The notes: a model not told the origin generated them from the letters alone. A stretch of 62,757 nt of DNA from Eubacterium sp. (GCA_021769425.1 JAETSX010000019.1:1-62757), one strand, 5' to 3'. Shown: positions 52,288-60,280, numbered from the stretch's first letter. A program made the numbers and translations.

Positions 52288-53934
52288 TTATTTTTTCTGT
52301 ACATATTTCAGACAGTCAAGAGTTACCGCTGAAATAATGATAATTCCTTCAAATACAAACTGCAGGTTTGTGTCAATACCAAGAATAGTAAGAGAATAGG
52401 TAAGCGCGGTAAAAATCAACACACCGACTACTACTCCTGAAATTTTACCAATACCGCCGGTAAAGGAAACGCCGCCCACTACGCAGGCTGCAATAGCGTC
52501 CATATCCCAGCCCTGCCCATAAGCTGCAGAACCGGAACCAACCATTCTTGCGCATTCCAGCCAGGAACCGAAACCGTACAGAACGCCTGCCAGCATAAAT
52601 GCTCCCATGGTTACTTTGAATACGGAAATACCGGAAACAGAAGCAGCCTCCGGGTTGCCGCCCACTGCATACAGGTTCTTGCCGAATGTAGTCTTATTCC
52701 AGATAAACCAGATAATTGCAATTGCTGCAACCGCCCAGAGAATAATAGTTGGGAAACCATTTACTTTTGGAATAATCATATTTGGAATCGCTGGTTCAAT
52801 AGCTCCGAACGATACTCCCTTGGTGGCATATGTAATGATACCGAAGATCATCAGCATGTTAGCCATAGTTGAAATAAAGGGGTGCATCTTGAATTTTGCG
52901 GTAAAGAAACCAGCCAATGAGGTAAAACAAGTACATAAGAAAATACATACCACCAACGCAAATATAATCCGTACAGGAATCGGAAGCCCTGTAAAGTCAA
53001 AAATATGTCCAAATACTCCGCCGGTATTAATTCCCTGGTGCATAATAATGGTAGCCGTGGTCATACCCATACCAACCATACGTCCGATAGAAAGGTCTGT
53101 ACCGGTAAGCAGAATCAATCCCGCAACTCCAAGGGCAAGGAACATTCGGGGTGAAGCCTGCTGAAGAATATTCAGCACATTGTTATAGGTAAGCAGCGGC
53201 GTATTCTTTACAATAGGCGTAATAATACACAATGCCACAAAAATCAATACAATAACGATATACAAACCATTCTGTAAAAAGAAAGATCTGCGGTTAAAGG
53301 TATACTTGTAATTTTCCCACTTCTGTGCCCTTGCTTCCATAAATGTAAACTTGGACATACGCAGCATATCAATCAAATGGTATTTGTGGGCAAAAGCTGC
53401 ATGCTTCTTATCTTTGATCTCCTGAAGATCTTTTTCCAGTTCCATCTTAGCCGCAAACAGCCTGTTTTTGTGCACATACTTTTCGTCCTTGATTTCATTG
53501 TGGTCAGAAAGTTTTGCCAGAGCTTCTTTATGCTCCTTTTCCAGACGTTCCACTTCTTTGGAGTATTTCTCCTTTGCAAGCGCTTTCTCTCGCTCGCAGC
53601 TTTCTTTCACCGGCTGGAAATAGTCCTTATCAAAGTTCGCTTTCAGAAATTCTTCCGCCTGCCCGATTAATGCTGCAATCTTCTCTTTATTTTTAGTCTC
53701 CACCGCCCTGGCCTGTTCCAGTTCCGTCTGGTATTTGGCAATTTTGGCGTCTTTCTCCTCTCTTGTATAAATGCGGTCTCTCTTTACGCTGTCAATCTCA
53801 TTCTGGATAGAGATAACTTTATTTGTGCCGTCTGCCCGCAAGCTGTCAATTTCTTTCTGAATTGCACCGACACGATCATCAATTGGCTTACGCAGCTTCA
53901 TTTCCTGCTCAGCCGTAAGAATTTTATTATCCAT
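52288..53934 (-). CDS. mglC: Galactose ABC transporter permease with coiled-coil extension
   Basis: This 548-residue protein ends in a normal sugar permease of the RbsC/MglC family (about 218-548) with LALGVAGLILLTGTDLSIGRMVG, AVGGNPEAASVSGI and CVVGGVSFTGGIG. Residues 1-217 are an extra cytoplasmic, highly charged, mostly coiled-coil region absent from the roughly 336-residue E. coli MglC. It has heptad-like stretches at about 20-90 and 110-180. The start at 53934 follows a GGAGG site. It lies 15 bases after mglA and ends before a good terminator. The extension may contact MglA or a regulator. Confidence 0.93.
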   Translation of the reverse strand: MDNKILTAEQEMKLRKPIDDRVGAIQKEIDSLRADGTNKVISIQNEIDSVKRDRIYTREEKDAKIAKYQTELEQARAVETKNKEKIAALIGQAEEFLKANFDKDYFQPVKESCEREKALAKEKYSKEVERLEKEHKEALAKLSDHNEIKDEKYVHKNRLFAAKMELEKDLQEIKDKKHAAFAHKYHLIDMLRMSKFTFMEARAQKWENYKYTFNRRSFFLQNGLYIVIVLIFVALCIITPIVKNTPLLTYNNVLNILQQASPRMFLALGVAGLILLTGTDLSIGRMVGMGMTTATIIMHQGINTGGVFGHIFDFTGLPIPVRIIFALVVCIFLCTCFTSLAGFFTAKFKMHPFISTMANMLMIFGIITYATKGVSFGAIEPAIPNMIIPKVNGFPTIILWAVAAIAIIWFIWNKTTFGKNLYAVGGNPEAASVSGISVFKVTMGAFMLAGVLYGFGSWLECARMVGSGSAAYGQGWDMDAIAACVVGGVSFTGGIGKISGVVVGVLIFTALTYSLTILGIDTNLQFVFEGIIIISAVTLDCLKYVQKK

Positions 53935-53949
53935 ATTTATTTTGCCTCC

Positions 53950-55458
53950 CTACAGGTATTTGGCGCTGAGCCTTAAGAGTTCTTCCTGATTTGTCTCTTT
54001 CGTATTGACAATCCCGGAAAGATGTCCGTTGGACATTACGCCGATCCGGTTGGTAATTCCCAGGATTTCCGGCATCTCAGAGGAAACCACAAGTATGGTC
54101 TTGCCCTGCTTTGCCATATTGATAATCAGTTCGTAAATCTCATATTTTGCGCCTACATCAATTCCTCTCGTGGGTTCGTCCATCATAAAAATCTGCGGGC
54201 CGCGCTCTAACCATTTTCCAAAAATAACCTTTTGCTGGTTACCGCCGGAAAGGTTCGCAATCATGTCTTCCGGACCCATGCATTTTGTATGCATCACCTT
54301 AATCTCATTTGCGGTCGCCTTGGTCATCTTCTGCTGATCCAGAGCAATGCCGGATTTGTACTCAGGCAGATTTGCAATGGTGGTATTGAAAATCAGATTG
54401 CCTTTTAAAAACAGCCCGTTGGCCTTGCGCTCCTCTGTAATCAGCGCAAATCCATGTTCCATGGCTTCTAACGCACTGTTAAAGTTCATCAGGCGATTCT
54501 TAAAATACACACGCCCTGCGGCTCTGGTACGGATTCCGAAAATAGTTTCCAGAAGCTCTGTTCTCCCGGCTCCTACCAGGCCGTACAACCCAAAAATCTC
54601 TCCTTCTCTCACATCAAAGGTGATATCCTGCAGATGAGGTTCATATTTAGTGGACAGATTCTGAATGGACAGAATCACATCTCCCGGCTTATTGTCCACC
54701 GGCGGGAACCGATTTTCCAGAGAACGTCCAACCATGGCTGCAATCAGCTCATTCATATCTGTGTCTTTTGCGTCTTTAGTCATAACCAGGTTACCGTCAC
54801 GTAGCACTGATATTTCATCACAAATCTCAAAAATCTCATCCATTTTATGGGAAATATAAATCAAGGAAATTCCCTGGGATTTCAACATCCGCATCATTTC
54901 AAACAGCTTATCCACTTCCTGCACCGTCAGGGAAGAGGTAGGCTCATCTAATACAATTACTTTTGAATTATAAGAAATTGCCTTTGCAATCTCACACATC
55001 TGTCTCTGCGATACTGACATATTCCGCATGGGCTGGGTAAGGTTCACCGTCATTCCCAGCTTCCGGAACAACTCTGAGGCTTCTTTTTTCATTCTGCCTT
55101 CATCCACAATCCCCATGGAATTCACGGGATAGCGGCCAAGGAACAGATTGTCAATGACATTTCTTTCCAGACACTGGTTTAATTCCTGATGCACCATTGC
55201 AATTCCATTTTCCAGCGCATCCTTCGGACCGGAAAAACTTACTTCCTTGCCGTCAAGAAAAATATTTCCCTCATCCTTCTGGTAAGTCCCGAACAGGCAT
55301 TTCATCATCGTTGACTTTCCCGCGCCGTTCTCACCCATCAGTCCCATTACCGTGCCGCGCTTAATATCAAGATTAATATGATCCAGCACACGGTTCCGGC
55401 CAAAAGACTTGCTCATGCCCCGTATCGATAAGACGGTATTATCTTTCTTATCTGCCAT
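53950..55458 (-). CDS. mglA: Galactose ABC transporter ATPase (two nucleotide-binding domains)
   Basis: This 502-residue tandem ABC ATPase of the MglA/RbsA family drives sugar import through MglC. Domain 1 has GENGAGKST (about 41-49), MSVSQRQMCEIAKA and VIVLDEPTSSL. Domain 2 has the degenerate Walker A GLVGAGRTE, signature LSGGNQQKVIFGKWL and IFMMDEPTRGID. The degenerate second site is normal for the family. It lies between mglB (263-bp gap holding repeats and a terminator-like hairpin) and mglC (15-bp gap). Confidence 0.95.
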   Translation of the reverse strand: MADKKDNTVLSIRGMSKSFGRNRVLDHINLDIKRGTVMGLMGENGAGKSTMMKCLFGTYQKDEGNIFLDGKEVSFSGPKDALENGIAMVHQELNQCLERNVIDNLFLGRYPVNSMGIVDEGRMKKEASELFRKLGMTVNLTQPMRNMSVSQRQMCEIAKAISYNSKVIVLDEPTSSLTVQEVDKLFEMMRMLKSQGISLIYISHKMDEIFEICDEISVLRDGNLVMTKDAKDTDMNELIAAMVGRSLENRFPPVDNKPGDVILSIQNLSTKYEPHLQDITFDVREGEIFGLYGLVGAGRTELLETIFGIRTRAAGRVYFKNRLMNFNSALEAMEHGFALITEERKANGLFLKGNLIFNTTIANLPEYKSGIALDQQKMTKATANEIKVMHTKCMGPEDMIANLSGGNQQKVIFGKWLERGPQIFMMDEPTRGIDVGAKYEIYELIINMAKQGKTILVVSSEMPEILGITNRIGVMSNGHLSGIVNTKETNQEELLRLSAKYL

Positions 55459-55500
55459 TTTGTTACTCCTGTATGTGTAATTGATAGTTACGGAAATAAT

Positions 55501-55536
55501 AAAAAGCTGCCAGAAAGAAAATTCCTTCCTGGCAGC
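55501..55536 (-). terminator. Terminator-like hairpin between mglB and mglA
   Basis: GCTGCCAG and CTGGCAGC arms enclose 15 bases and are followed on the minus strand by TTTTTATTATT. It would reduce read-through from mglB into mglA and mglC. This would fit the excess of binding protein over transporter that ABC systems need. Confidence 0.8.
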
Positions 55537-55560
55537 CCGCTTTCACAGCTGAAAACCTAC

Positions 55561-55700
55561 TGCTGTATTGAGAAAACTAAAGCTCTCGCAATACAGATGG
55601 CCATGCGGCCCGCCAGACAGCTGGCTGCACAATATAGGGCTGCTGTATTGAGAAAATTAAAACTCTCGCAATACAGATGGCCGTGCGGCCCGCCAGACAG
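55561..55700. repeat. Duplicated 60-bp hairpin unit between mglB and mglA
   Basis: Two 60-bp copies (55561-55620 and 55641-55700) match at 57 positions, with an 80-bp period. Each has CTGTATTG...CAATACAG arms enclosing AGA/TCT, followed by GGCC(A/G)TGCGGCCCGCCAG. That core recurs in inverse sense at 187-345. The units begin 21 bases past the mglB stop and would cap the mglB mRNA 3' end. Confidence 0.85.
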
Positions 55701-55721
55701 CAAGTCACGCAATGCGGCTGC

Positions 55722-57056
55722 TTACTGACTAAGCAAAGATGTATAGGAAGCTGCGTTATCTGTCTTCACCATGTTGATTGCAAATGCATCATACTGGCCT
55801 GGATTTCCAAGACGGTTTGTAATATTGGACTCTGTCTGTCCGTCACCGCCGATATACTCAACTTCAAGATTCAGAACATCATCGTAATTCTGAAGCAGCG
55901 GCTGATAAGTAGAGCTTAAGAAGTTGTCGGAAGCATTATAGATATTCAGCCATACTTTCTTGGTTGCATGGGAGCCTTCGTCAAGCTGTTTGGATACAGG
56001 CTCATAGATCTTTGTAGAATCTGTGAAATCCTGATAATTGTCAGCTGTAACTGCTACGTTCAATGCATAATAGGAACGCTCTTCTTCTCTGTAAACATAT
56101 ACATCATCGGTCAGAACATTGCCTGCTTCGTCTGCAGTTCCGATTCCTGTGTCAATGTCAACGCCGTCTAACGCATTGCGGAGCACTCTTAAGGTCAGAT
56201 ATGCCTGTACGTCTGCATGCTGGCTGATAGTTCCGCCATATCCTTCTGCGATTGCTGCAACTGCATCGCTGTTTGCATCGTAACCGAAAGTAGGAACTTT
56301 ATTATCTTTGGACCATGCATTAAACATGGACATTCCCATACCGTCATTATTGGAAACTACAACGTCAATGTTGTCTCCGAAAGAAGAAGACCATGTTCCG
56401 ATTGCATTGCCTGCTGTAGCTGCATCCCAAGTAGCTCCTGCGGAGTTCTTCATTTCCTGAGAAGCAAGTTCGCGTACGACATATTTCTTGCCGCCGACTT
56501 CAATCTCGCCGTCCTGTACCATAGTCGCTGTTCCGTCTGTATTGGTGCCTGCAGGAGTGCTGTCGATATTGCCGTCTTTGTCCACGCCGGTTCCAAGAGC
56601 CTTGCGAACGCCTCTGGTACGTGCGATGGAATCATTATGTCCGATATCGCCGATTGCCAGAACATAACCGATGGTGCCGTCGCCGTTGCGGTCAATCTCA
56701 TCAATGTGAGCTTCGATATATTCTTTTACCATGGTTCCCTGAAGTTCTGCACCCTGGTTAGCATCAAATCCTACATAATATGTATTGGCATTAAAGTTCA
56801 AAGCTGCTGTATCCAGTTCACCGGTTGAGCTGTTGGAAGGCTGACGGTTGAACCATACCAACGGTTTATCTTTATTTGCCACATCTCCTGTGGAGCCAGC
56901 ATCTTCGCCGGCATCTGCGTCTGCTGCAGGCTCTTGGGTTTCCTCTTTCTTGTCTGTGTTATCTGCCGGAGCATTTCCGCCTCCGCTGTTGCCGCATGCT
57001 GTAAGGGAAAGCCCAAGGGCTAACGCCAAAGTTACAGAAACAAATTTCTTCTTCAT
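55722..57056 (-). CDS. mglB: Galactose/glucose-binding lipoprotein, circularly permuted MglB
   Basis: This 444-residue lipoprotein (lipobox LTAC, Cys21) has an acidic linker (about 22-62). The mature fold then starts at KPLVWFNRQPS, which in ordinary MglB lies about 90 residues in. The usual order follows: DRNGDGTIG Ca2+ loop (122-130), GHND (His140, Asp142, Arg146), Trp210, SNNDGM (235-240) and YD (Asp260). The usual C-terminal strand (ALNVAVTADNYQDF) ends near 344. After a linker, residues 367-444 (KVWLNIYNASDNFLSS to AFAINMVKTDNAA) match the normal N-terminus, including Asp377 and Phe379. It is the high-abundance binding subunit for MglAC. Confidence 0.92.
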   Translation of the reverse strand: MKKKFVSVTLALALGLSLTACGNSGGGNAPADNTDKKEETQEPAADADAGEDAGSTGDVANKDKPLVWFNRQPSNSSTGELDTAALNFNANTYYVGFDANQGAELQGTMVKEYIEAHIDEIDRNGDGTIGYVLAIGDIGHNDSIARTRGVRKALGTGVDKDGNIDSTPAGTNTDGTATMVQDGEIEVGGKKYVVRELASQEMKNSAGATWDAATAGNAIGTWSSSFGDNIDVVVSNNDGMGMSMFNAWSKDNKVPTFGYDANSDAVAAIAEGYGGTISQHADVQAYLTLRVLRNALDGVDIDTGIGTADEAGNVLTDDVYVYREEERSYYALNVAVTADNYQDFTDSTKIYEPVSKQLDEGSHATKKVWLNIYNASDNFLSSTYQPLLQNYDDVLNLEVEYIGGDGQTESNITNRLGNPGQYDAFAINMVKTDNAASYTSLLSQ

Positions 57057-57180
57057 AATGAATATCTCCTTTCCTCCTGCGCTGTTCGCACTTTGTTGAT
57101 GCTGACAGTATAAAACATCTTTTCAGGAGAAAACATAGAATATTTTTCACTTAACATTAAAATTTCTATTATATTTTTTC

Positions 57181-57192
57181 GTTAATATTAAC
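57181..57192. promoter_or_regulatory. 12-bp palindrome just downstream of mglB promoter
   Basis: GTTAATATTAAC is a perfect palindrome located about 13 bp after the -10 box, near the expected transcription start. It is a candidate operator. No CcpA-type site was found beside the promoter. Confidence 0.45.
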
Positions 57193-57204
57193 AATATTTG
57201 TCAA

Positions 57205-57233
57205 ATTATAAAAAATTTTTACTACAATGGCAA
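57205..57233 (-). promoter_or_regulatory. Promoter of mglBAC
   Basis: TTGCCA (57233-57228), 17-base spacer and consensus TATAAT (57210-57205) on the minus strand. The leader to the mglB start is about 140 bases and AT-rich. Between it and capA is a hairpin around AAATTAATTT without U-run. Confidence 0.8.
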
Positions 57234-57301
57234 CAAATAGCAGGGGGAGGAGCCGAATCCGCGGAAATTAATTTTACCGCTGTCGGCAAAGAAGGAAGAG
57301 A

Positions 57302-58555
57302 TTAAGGAGATTTTGCAATGCTCCCATCCGCCTCAATGTTCACTCCAAAGGAAATCTCCTCCAGAAACCGGTACAGCTCTGCCGCCTGCTCCCCTGTCAT
57401 TTCCCGGGTCCTGGCTCCGGATGCAAAAGCCGGAATCACCTGCAAAGAGGTCTGACTGTCCGGCGCAACATGAACCTTAAGCAGCACGGTAGAGCCAATC
57501 TCCTGATTAAACATATAATTTCCAAGGCTGTACACAATGGGTTTTCCATTGTAATATTCCATGCCCTGCAGCACATGGGGATGGGCCCCAATCACCAAAT
57601 CCGCTCCGGCGTCTATGTACTCTTTTGCCAGCTGCCTCTGGTATTCCTGGGGCATATTCTCCCGTTCGATTCCCCAGTGGACATATACGGTCAGAAAATC
57701 ACACGCTTCTTTCGTCTGCCGGATTGCCTGGCAAAGCAGGCTGCTGTCATAAGTGCAGAGCATTCCCGGCTGCCGGTATTCGATATTCCATTCCGGCACG
57801 GGAATCACTCTGGACGCTGCCAGAAATCCAAACTTCCTCTGACCCTTCTGCACAAAATACGGCTCCCCGGCCCGCGCCTGATCCGCCCCGGCTCCCACAT
57901 AGACGATACCTGCATCATCCAGCGTCTTAAAAGTATCCGTCAATGCATCCGGCCCGTAATCCAGCGCATGATTATTGGCAAGAGACACTGCGTCAATTCC
58001 CATATCCTGTAATATTTTTACATAAGAAGGATTCACCCGGAAGGTAAACTGCTTATCTTCTGCCTGCGTCCCCCGCTCTGAAAAAGGAAACTCCTCATTG
58101 GCCATCACAACGTCTCCCTGCTGCATTTCCGACAGCAAATGGTCTGACAGCACGCCGCTGATCCCTTCCCTGTCATACTGCTCCAGTACATATGGGCTGA
58201 GATAAATATCCCCGGCAAATATCAGAAAAGCTTCTTCCGCTGCTGTACCTTCTGGCTGCCCGTCCTGCTCTTTTTGCTGGACTGACTGTCCCGGCTGGCC
58301 CCCCTGCCCTTTTTGCCCCACTGACTGTCCCGGCTGCCCGCTCTGCCCTTTTTGCTCCACTGACTGTCCCGGCTGCCCGCTCTGCCCTTTTTGCTCCACT
58401 GACTGCCGGCTCTGCTCTTCCTGCCAGGCGGACTGTTCTGCCTGCCGGTTCTTCTGATCTGTTTGCCCGGACTGATGCACCCACAGAGCCAGGCATATTC
58501 CAAGAGCCGTCAGCGCTGCCAGGGATACCGCAGCAGCCCGGATACTTCTCCTCAT
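57302..58555 (-). CDS. CapA-family protein with Gln-rich repeat linker
   Basis: This 417-residue protein has an N-terminal membrane anchor (about 7-27) and an extracytoplasmic CapA/PgsA domain (PF09587, about 110-390). Motifs are IFAGDIYLS, VMANEEFPFS, VSLANNHALDYG, VHWGIERE, GAHPHVLQG and YSLGNYMF. This metallophosphatase-like fold is linked to poly-gamma-glutamate capsule synthesis in some bacteria, but no capBC genes are nearby, so the activity is unknown. Between anchor and domain is a Gln/Gly/Ser linker with about three 13-residue repeats of the form QSVEQKGQSGQPG, encoded by 39-bp DNA repeats (about 58279-58400). The start at 58555 follows AAGGAG. It is divergent from the next gene across a palindromic promoter. 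Confidence 0.88.
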   Translation of the reverse strand: MRRSIRAAAVSLAALTALGICLALWVHQSGQTDQKNRQAEQSAWQEEQSRQSVEQKGQSGQPGQSVEQKGQSGQPGQSVGQKGQGGQPGQSVQQKEQDGQPEGTAAEEAFLIFAGDIYLSPYVLEQYDREGISGVLSDHLLSEMQQGDVVMANEEFPFSERGTQAEDKQFTFRVNPSYVKILQDMGIDAVSLANNHALDYGPDALTDTFKTLDDAGIVYVGAGADQARAGEPYFVQKGQRKFGFLAASRVIPVPEWNIEYRQPGMLCTYDSSLLCQAIRQTKEACDFLTVYVHWGIERENMPQEYQRQLAKEYIDAGADLVIGAHPHVLQGMEYYNGKPIVYSLGNYMFNQEIGSTVLLKVHVAPDSQTSLQVIPAFASGARTREMTGEQAAELYRFLEEISFGVNIEADGSIAKSP

Positions 58556-58590
58556 CAAACCACTCCTTAAAATAAACTTTATTCAGAAAT

Positions 58591-58628
58591 ATTGTACCAT
58601 TGATTTTTGCACTGATCAATGGTACAAT
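58591..58628. promoter_or_regulatory. Perfect palindrome forming two overlapping divergent promoters
   Basis: ATTGTACCATTGAT (58591-58604) and ATCAATGGTACAAT (58615-58628) are perfect 14-bp arms. Plus strand: TTGATT (58600-58605), 17 bases, TACAAT (58623-58628). Minus strand: TTGATC (58619-58614), 17 bases, TACAAT (58596-58591). One dyad thus serves the gene at 58735 and capA. Confidence 0.75.
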
Positions 58629-58676
58629 AATTTTTGACGCTGCAAGACCAGGACAGGCAAAACAGCCATGGATCTT

Positions 58677-58689
58677 ACTCCGGCGGTTA
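58677..58689 (+). other. ACTCCGGCGGTTA motif, copy 3
   Basis: The 13-base core shared with 7318-7330 and 41736-41748. Here too an in-frame ATG (58668) precedes it, giving M-D-L-T-P-A-V. It lies in the leader between the palindromic promoter and the start at 58735. Confidence 0.5.
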
Positions 58690-58734
58690 CGTTCTGGCGG
58701 CGAACACCATTTTCGAACAAAAGGAGGATTTTTC

Positions 58735-59184
58735 ATGGCAACATGGCAGATTGTATTGATTGTAATTACCGTTCTCTTGTTGGCAGCAACCATTGCGCTT
58801 TACATAATGGGCAAAAAATCACAGAAGAAAAAAGAAGAACAGGACGCACAGATTGCTGCCGCTTCGCAGACCATATCAATGCTGGTGATTGATAAAAAAA
58901 AGATGAAACTAAAAGACGCCGGGCTCCCTCCGGCAGTGTTAGAACAGACCCCCAAAATGCTGCGTGGCTCCAAAATGCCCATTGTGAAAGCAAAAGTCGG
59001 ACCGAAAATCATGACATTCATCTGTGAAGGGGAAATCTTCGACCGCATCCCCACCAAAAAGGAAGTGAAGGCTGTCGTCAGCGGCCTCTATATTACTTCT
59101 GTCAAAGGCCTCCGGGGTCCCATCGAACCGGCTGCAAAGAAAAAGAAATTCTTAGACCGGTTCAAGAAGGAAGCCCAGAAATAA
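58735..59184 (+). CDS. Small membrane-anchored protein of unknown function
   Basis: This 149-residue protein starts at 58735 after AAAAGGAGG. A single membrane helix (about 4-25) is followed by a basic patch KKSQKKKEEQ. A compact soluble domain of about 110 residues contains VIDKKKMKLKDAGLPP, GPKIMTFICEGEIFDRIPTKKEV and a basic tail. I do not recognise a family name. The even spacing of charged and hydrophobic residues and the strong ribosome site support a real gene. The domain should face the cytoplasm by the positive-inside rule. It is divergent from capA through one palindromic promoter, so the two may respond to the same signal. Confidence 0.8.
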   Translation: MATWQIVLIVITVLLLAATIALYIMGKKSQKKKEEQDAQIAAASQTISMLVIDKKKMKLKDAGLPPAVLEQTPKMLRGSKMPIVKAKVGPKIMTFICEGEIFDRIPTKKEVKAVVSGLYITSVKGLRGPIEPAAKKKKFLDRFKKEAQK

Positions 59185-59209
59185 ATTCAATCCGGATAAA
59201 CGGAATCAA

Positions 59210-59303
59210 AAGGAACTGCCGGAAAATGACTGACTATCCACAATATATTTTTCAGCATCACAGCCATATATTGTGTGTAACTTTCATTTTCCGGCAGTTC
59301 CTT
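59210..59303. repeat. Convergent-junction inverted repeat, copy D
   Basis: Perfect 19-bp outer arms (AAGGAACTGCCGGAAAATG and its complement) enclose ACAATATAT/ATATATTGT. The total is 94 bp. It sits between the small membrane protein gene and the convergent galU gene. Confidence 0.85.
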
Positions 59304-59389
59304 ATTATTTGATCATTCTCTTAGATCCCAGCCATTGACATTGTGAATTCCGTTTTTATTTCCTCTAAGCCCGCAACTTTCCGTCAACT

Positions 59390-60280
59390 TCAATCATACT
59401 GAAGCATTTCTTCCATATTATCCTGAAGCCGCTGCAGGTAATCTTTCATTTCTTCCCTTAACTCATCGGTTCTTAAGGCAAACTCAATATTGGCCTGGAT
59501 AAAGCCCGCCTTTGTCCCCACATCATAGCGGCGCCCTAAAAAATCATAGGCGTACATGGCCTGCTCCTTCGCCAGCCGTTTCAAAGCGTCCGTAAGCTGA
59601 ATCTCACCGCCCCGGCCTGCATCCTGGGTCTCCAGGAAACGGAAAATCTCCGGCGTAATAATATACCGTCCCAGGACAGCCACATTGGACGGCGCCTCTT
59701 CCAAAGAAGGCTTCTCCACCATATCCGTAACCTTGTAGACACGGTCATCCACCTGTTTTCCGGCGATGATTCCGTATTTATCCACCACATCCCGGGCAAC
59801 GGTCTGCACGCCTAAAATGGAGGTCTGATATTCCCGGAAAACATCCAGCATCTGTCCCAGACAGGGTTGTTTTGCCACTACCACATCATCGCCTAACAGT
59901 ACGGCAAAAGGTTCATTTCCAATAAAATGCCGTGCCGCAAGAATGGCATGTCCCAATCCTCTGGGTTCTTTTTGCCGGATATAATGGATATTTGCCATCT
60001 CAGAGATTTCTTTCACCATATCCAGCATTTCTATCTTGGCTCCCCGCTCCAATTCCAGTTCCAGTTCAATAGAACGATCAAAATGATCCTCAATGGAACG
60101 CTTGTTGCGGCCGGTTACAATAATAATGTCCTGTATGCCGGCTGCCACCGCCTCTTCGATAATATACTGAATGGTAGGTTTGTCCACAATGGGAAGCATT
60201 TCTTTCGGCTGCGCCTTGGTTGCCGGCAAAAATCTGGTTCCCAGTCCGGCTGCCGGTATAATCGCTTTTTTCACTTTCAT
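59390..60280 (-). CDS. galU: UTP-glucose-1-phosphate uridylyltransferase
   Basis: This 296-residue enzyme makes UDP-glucose from UTP and glucose-1-phosphate for envelope glycans and the Leloir pathway. The nucleotide-binding motif AAGLGTRFLPATKAQPKEM (11-29) and the sugar-site motifs VDKPTIQYIIEEA, EPRGLGHAI and LLGDDVV are present. VEKP and GRYIITPEIF follow. Full normal length. It may link to the mgl locus by providing UDP-glucose for galactose metabolism, but no galK, galT or galE is in the window. Confidence 0.95.
   Translation of the reverse strand: MKVKKAIIPAAGLGTRFLPATKAQPKEMLPIVDKPTIQYIIEEAVAAGIQDIIIVTGRNKRSIEDHFDRSIELELELERGAKIEMLDMVKEISEMANIHYIRQKEPRGLGHAILAARHFIGNEPFAVLLGDDVVVAKQPCLGQMLDVFREYQTSILGVQTVARDVVDKYGIIAGKQVDDRVYKVTDMVEKPSLEEAPSNVAVLGRYIITPEIFRFLETQDAGRGGEIQLTDALKRLAKEQAMYAYDFLGRRYDVGTKAGFIQANIEFALRTDELREEMKDYLQRLQDNMEEMLQYD

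Noticed and set aside
52030-52399. Open frames on both strands over the mglC 3' region (76 and 104 codons)
   Set aside because: They translate the branched hairpin element and the antisense of mglC, with no ribosome site or protein-like pattern.
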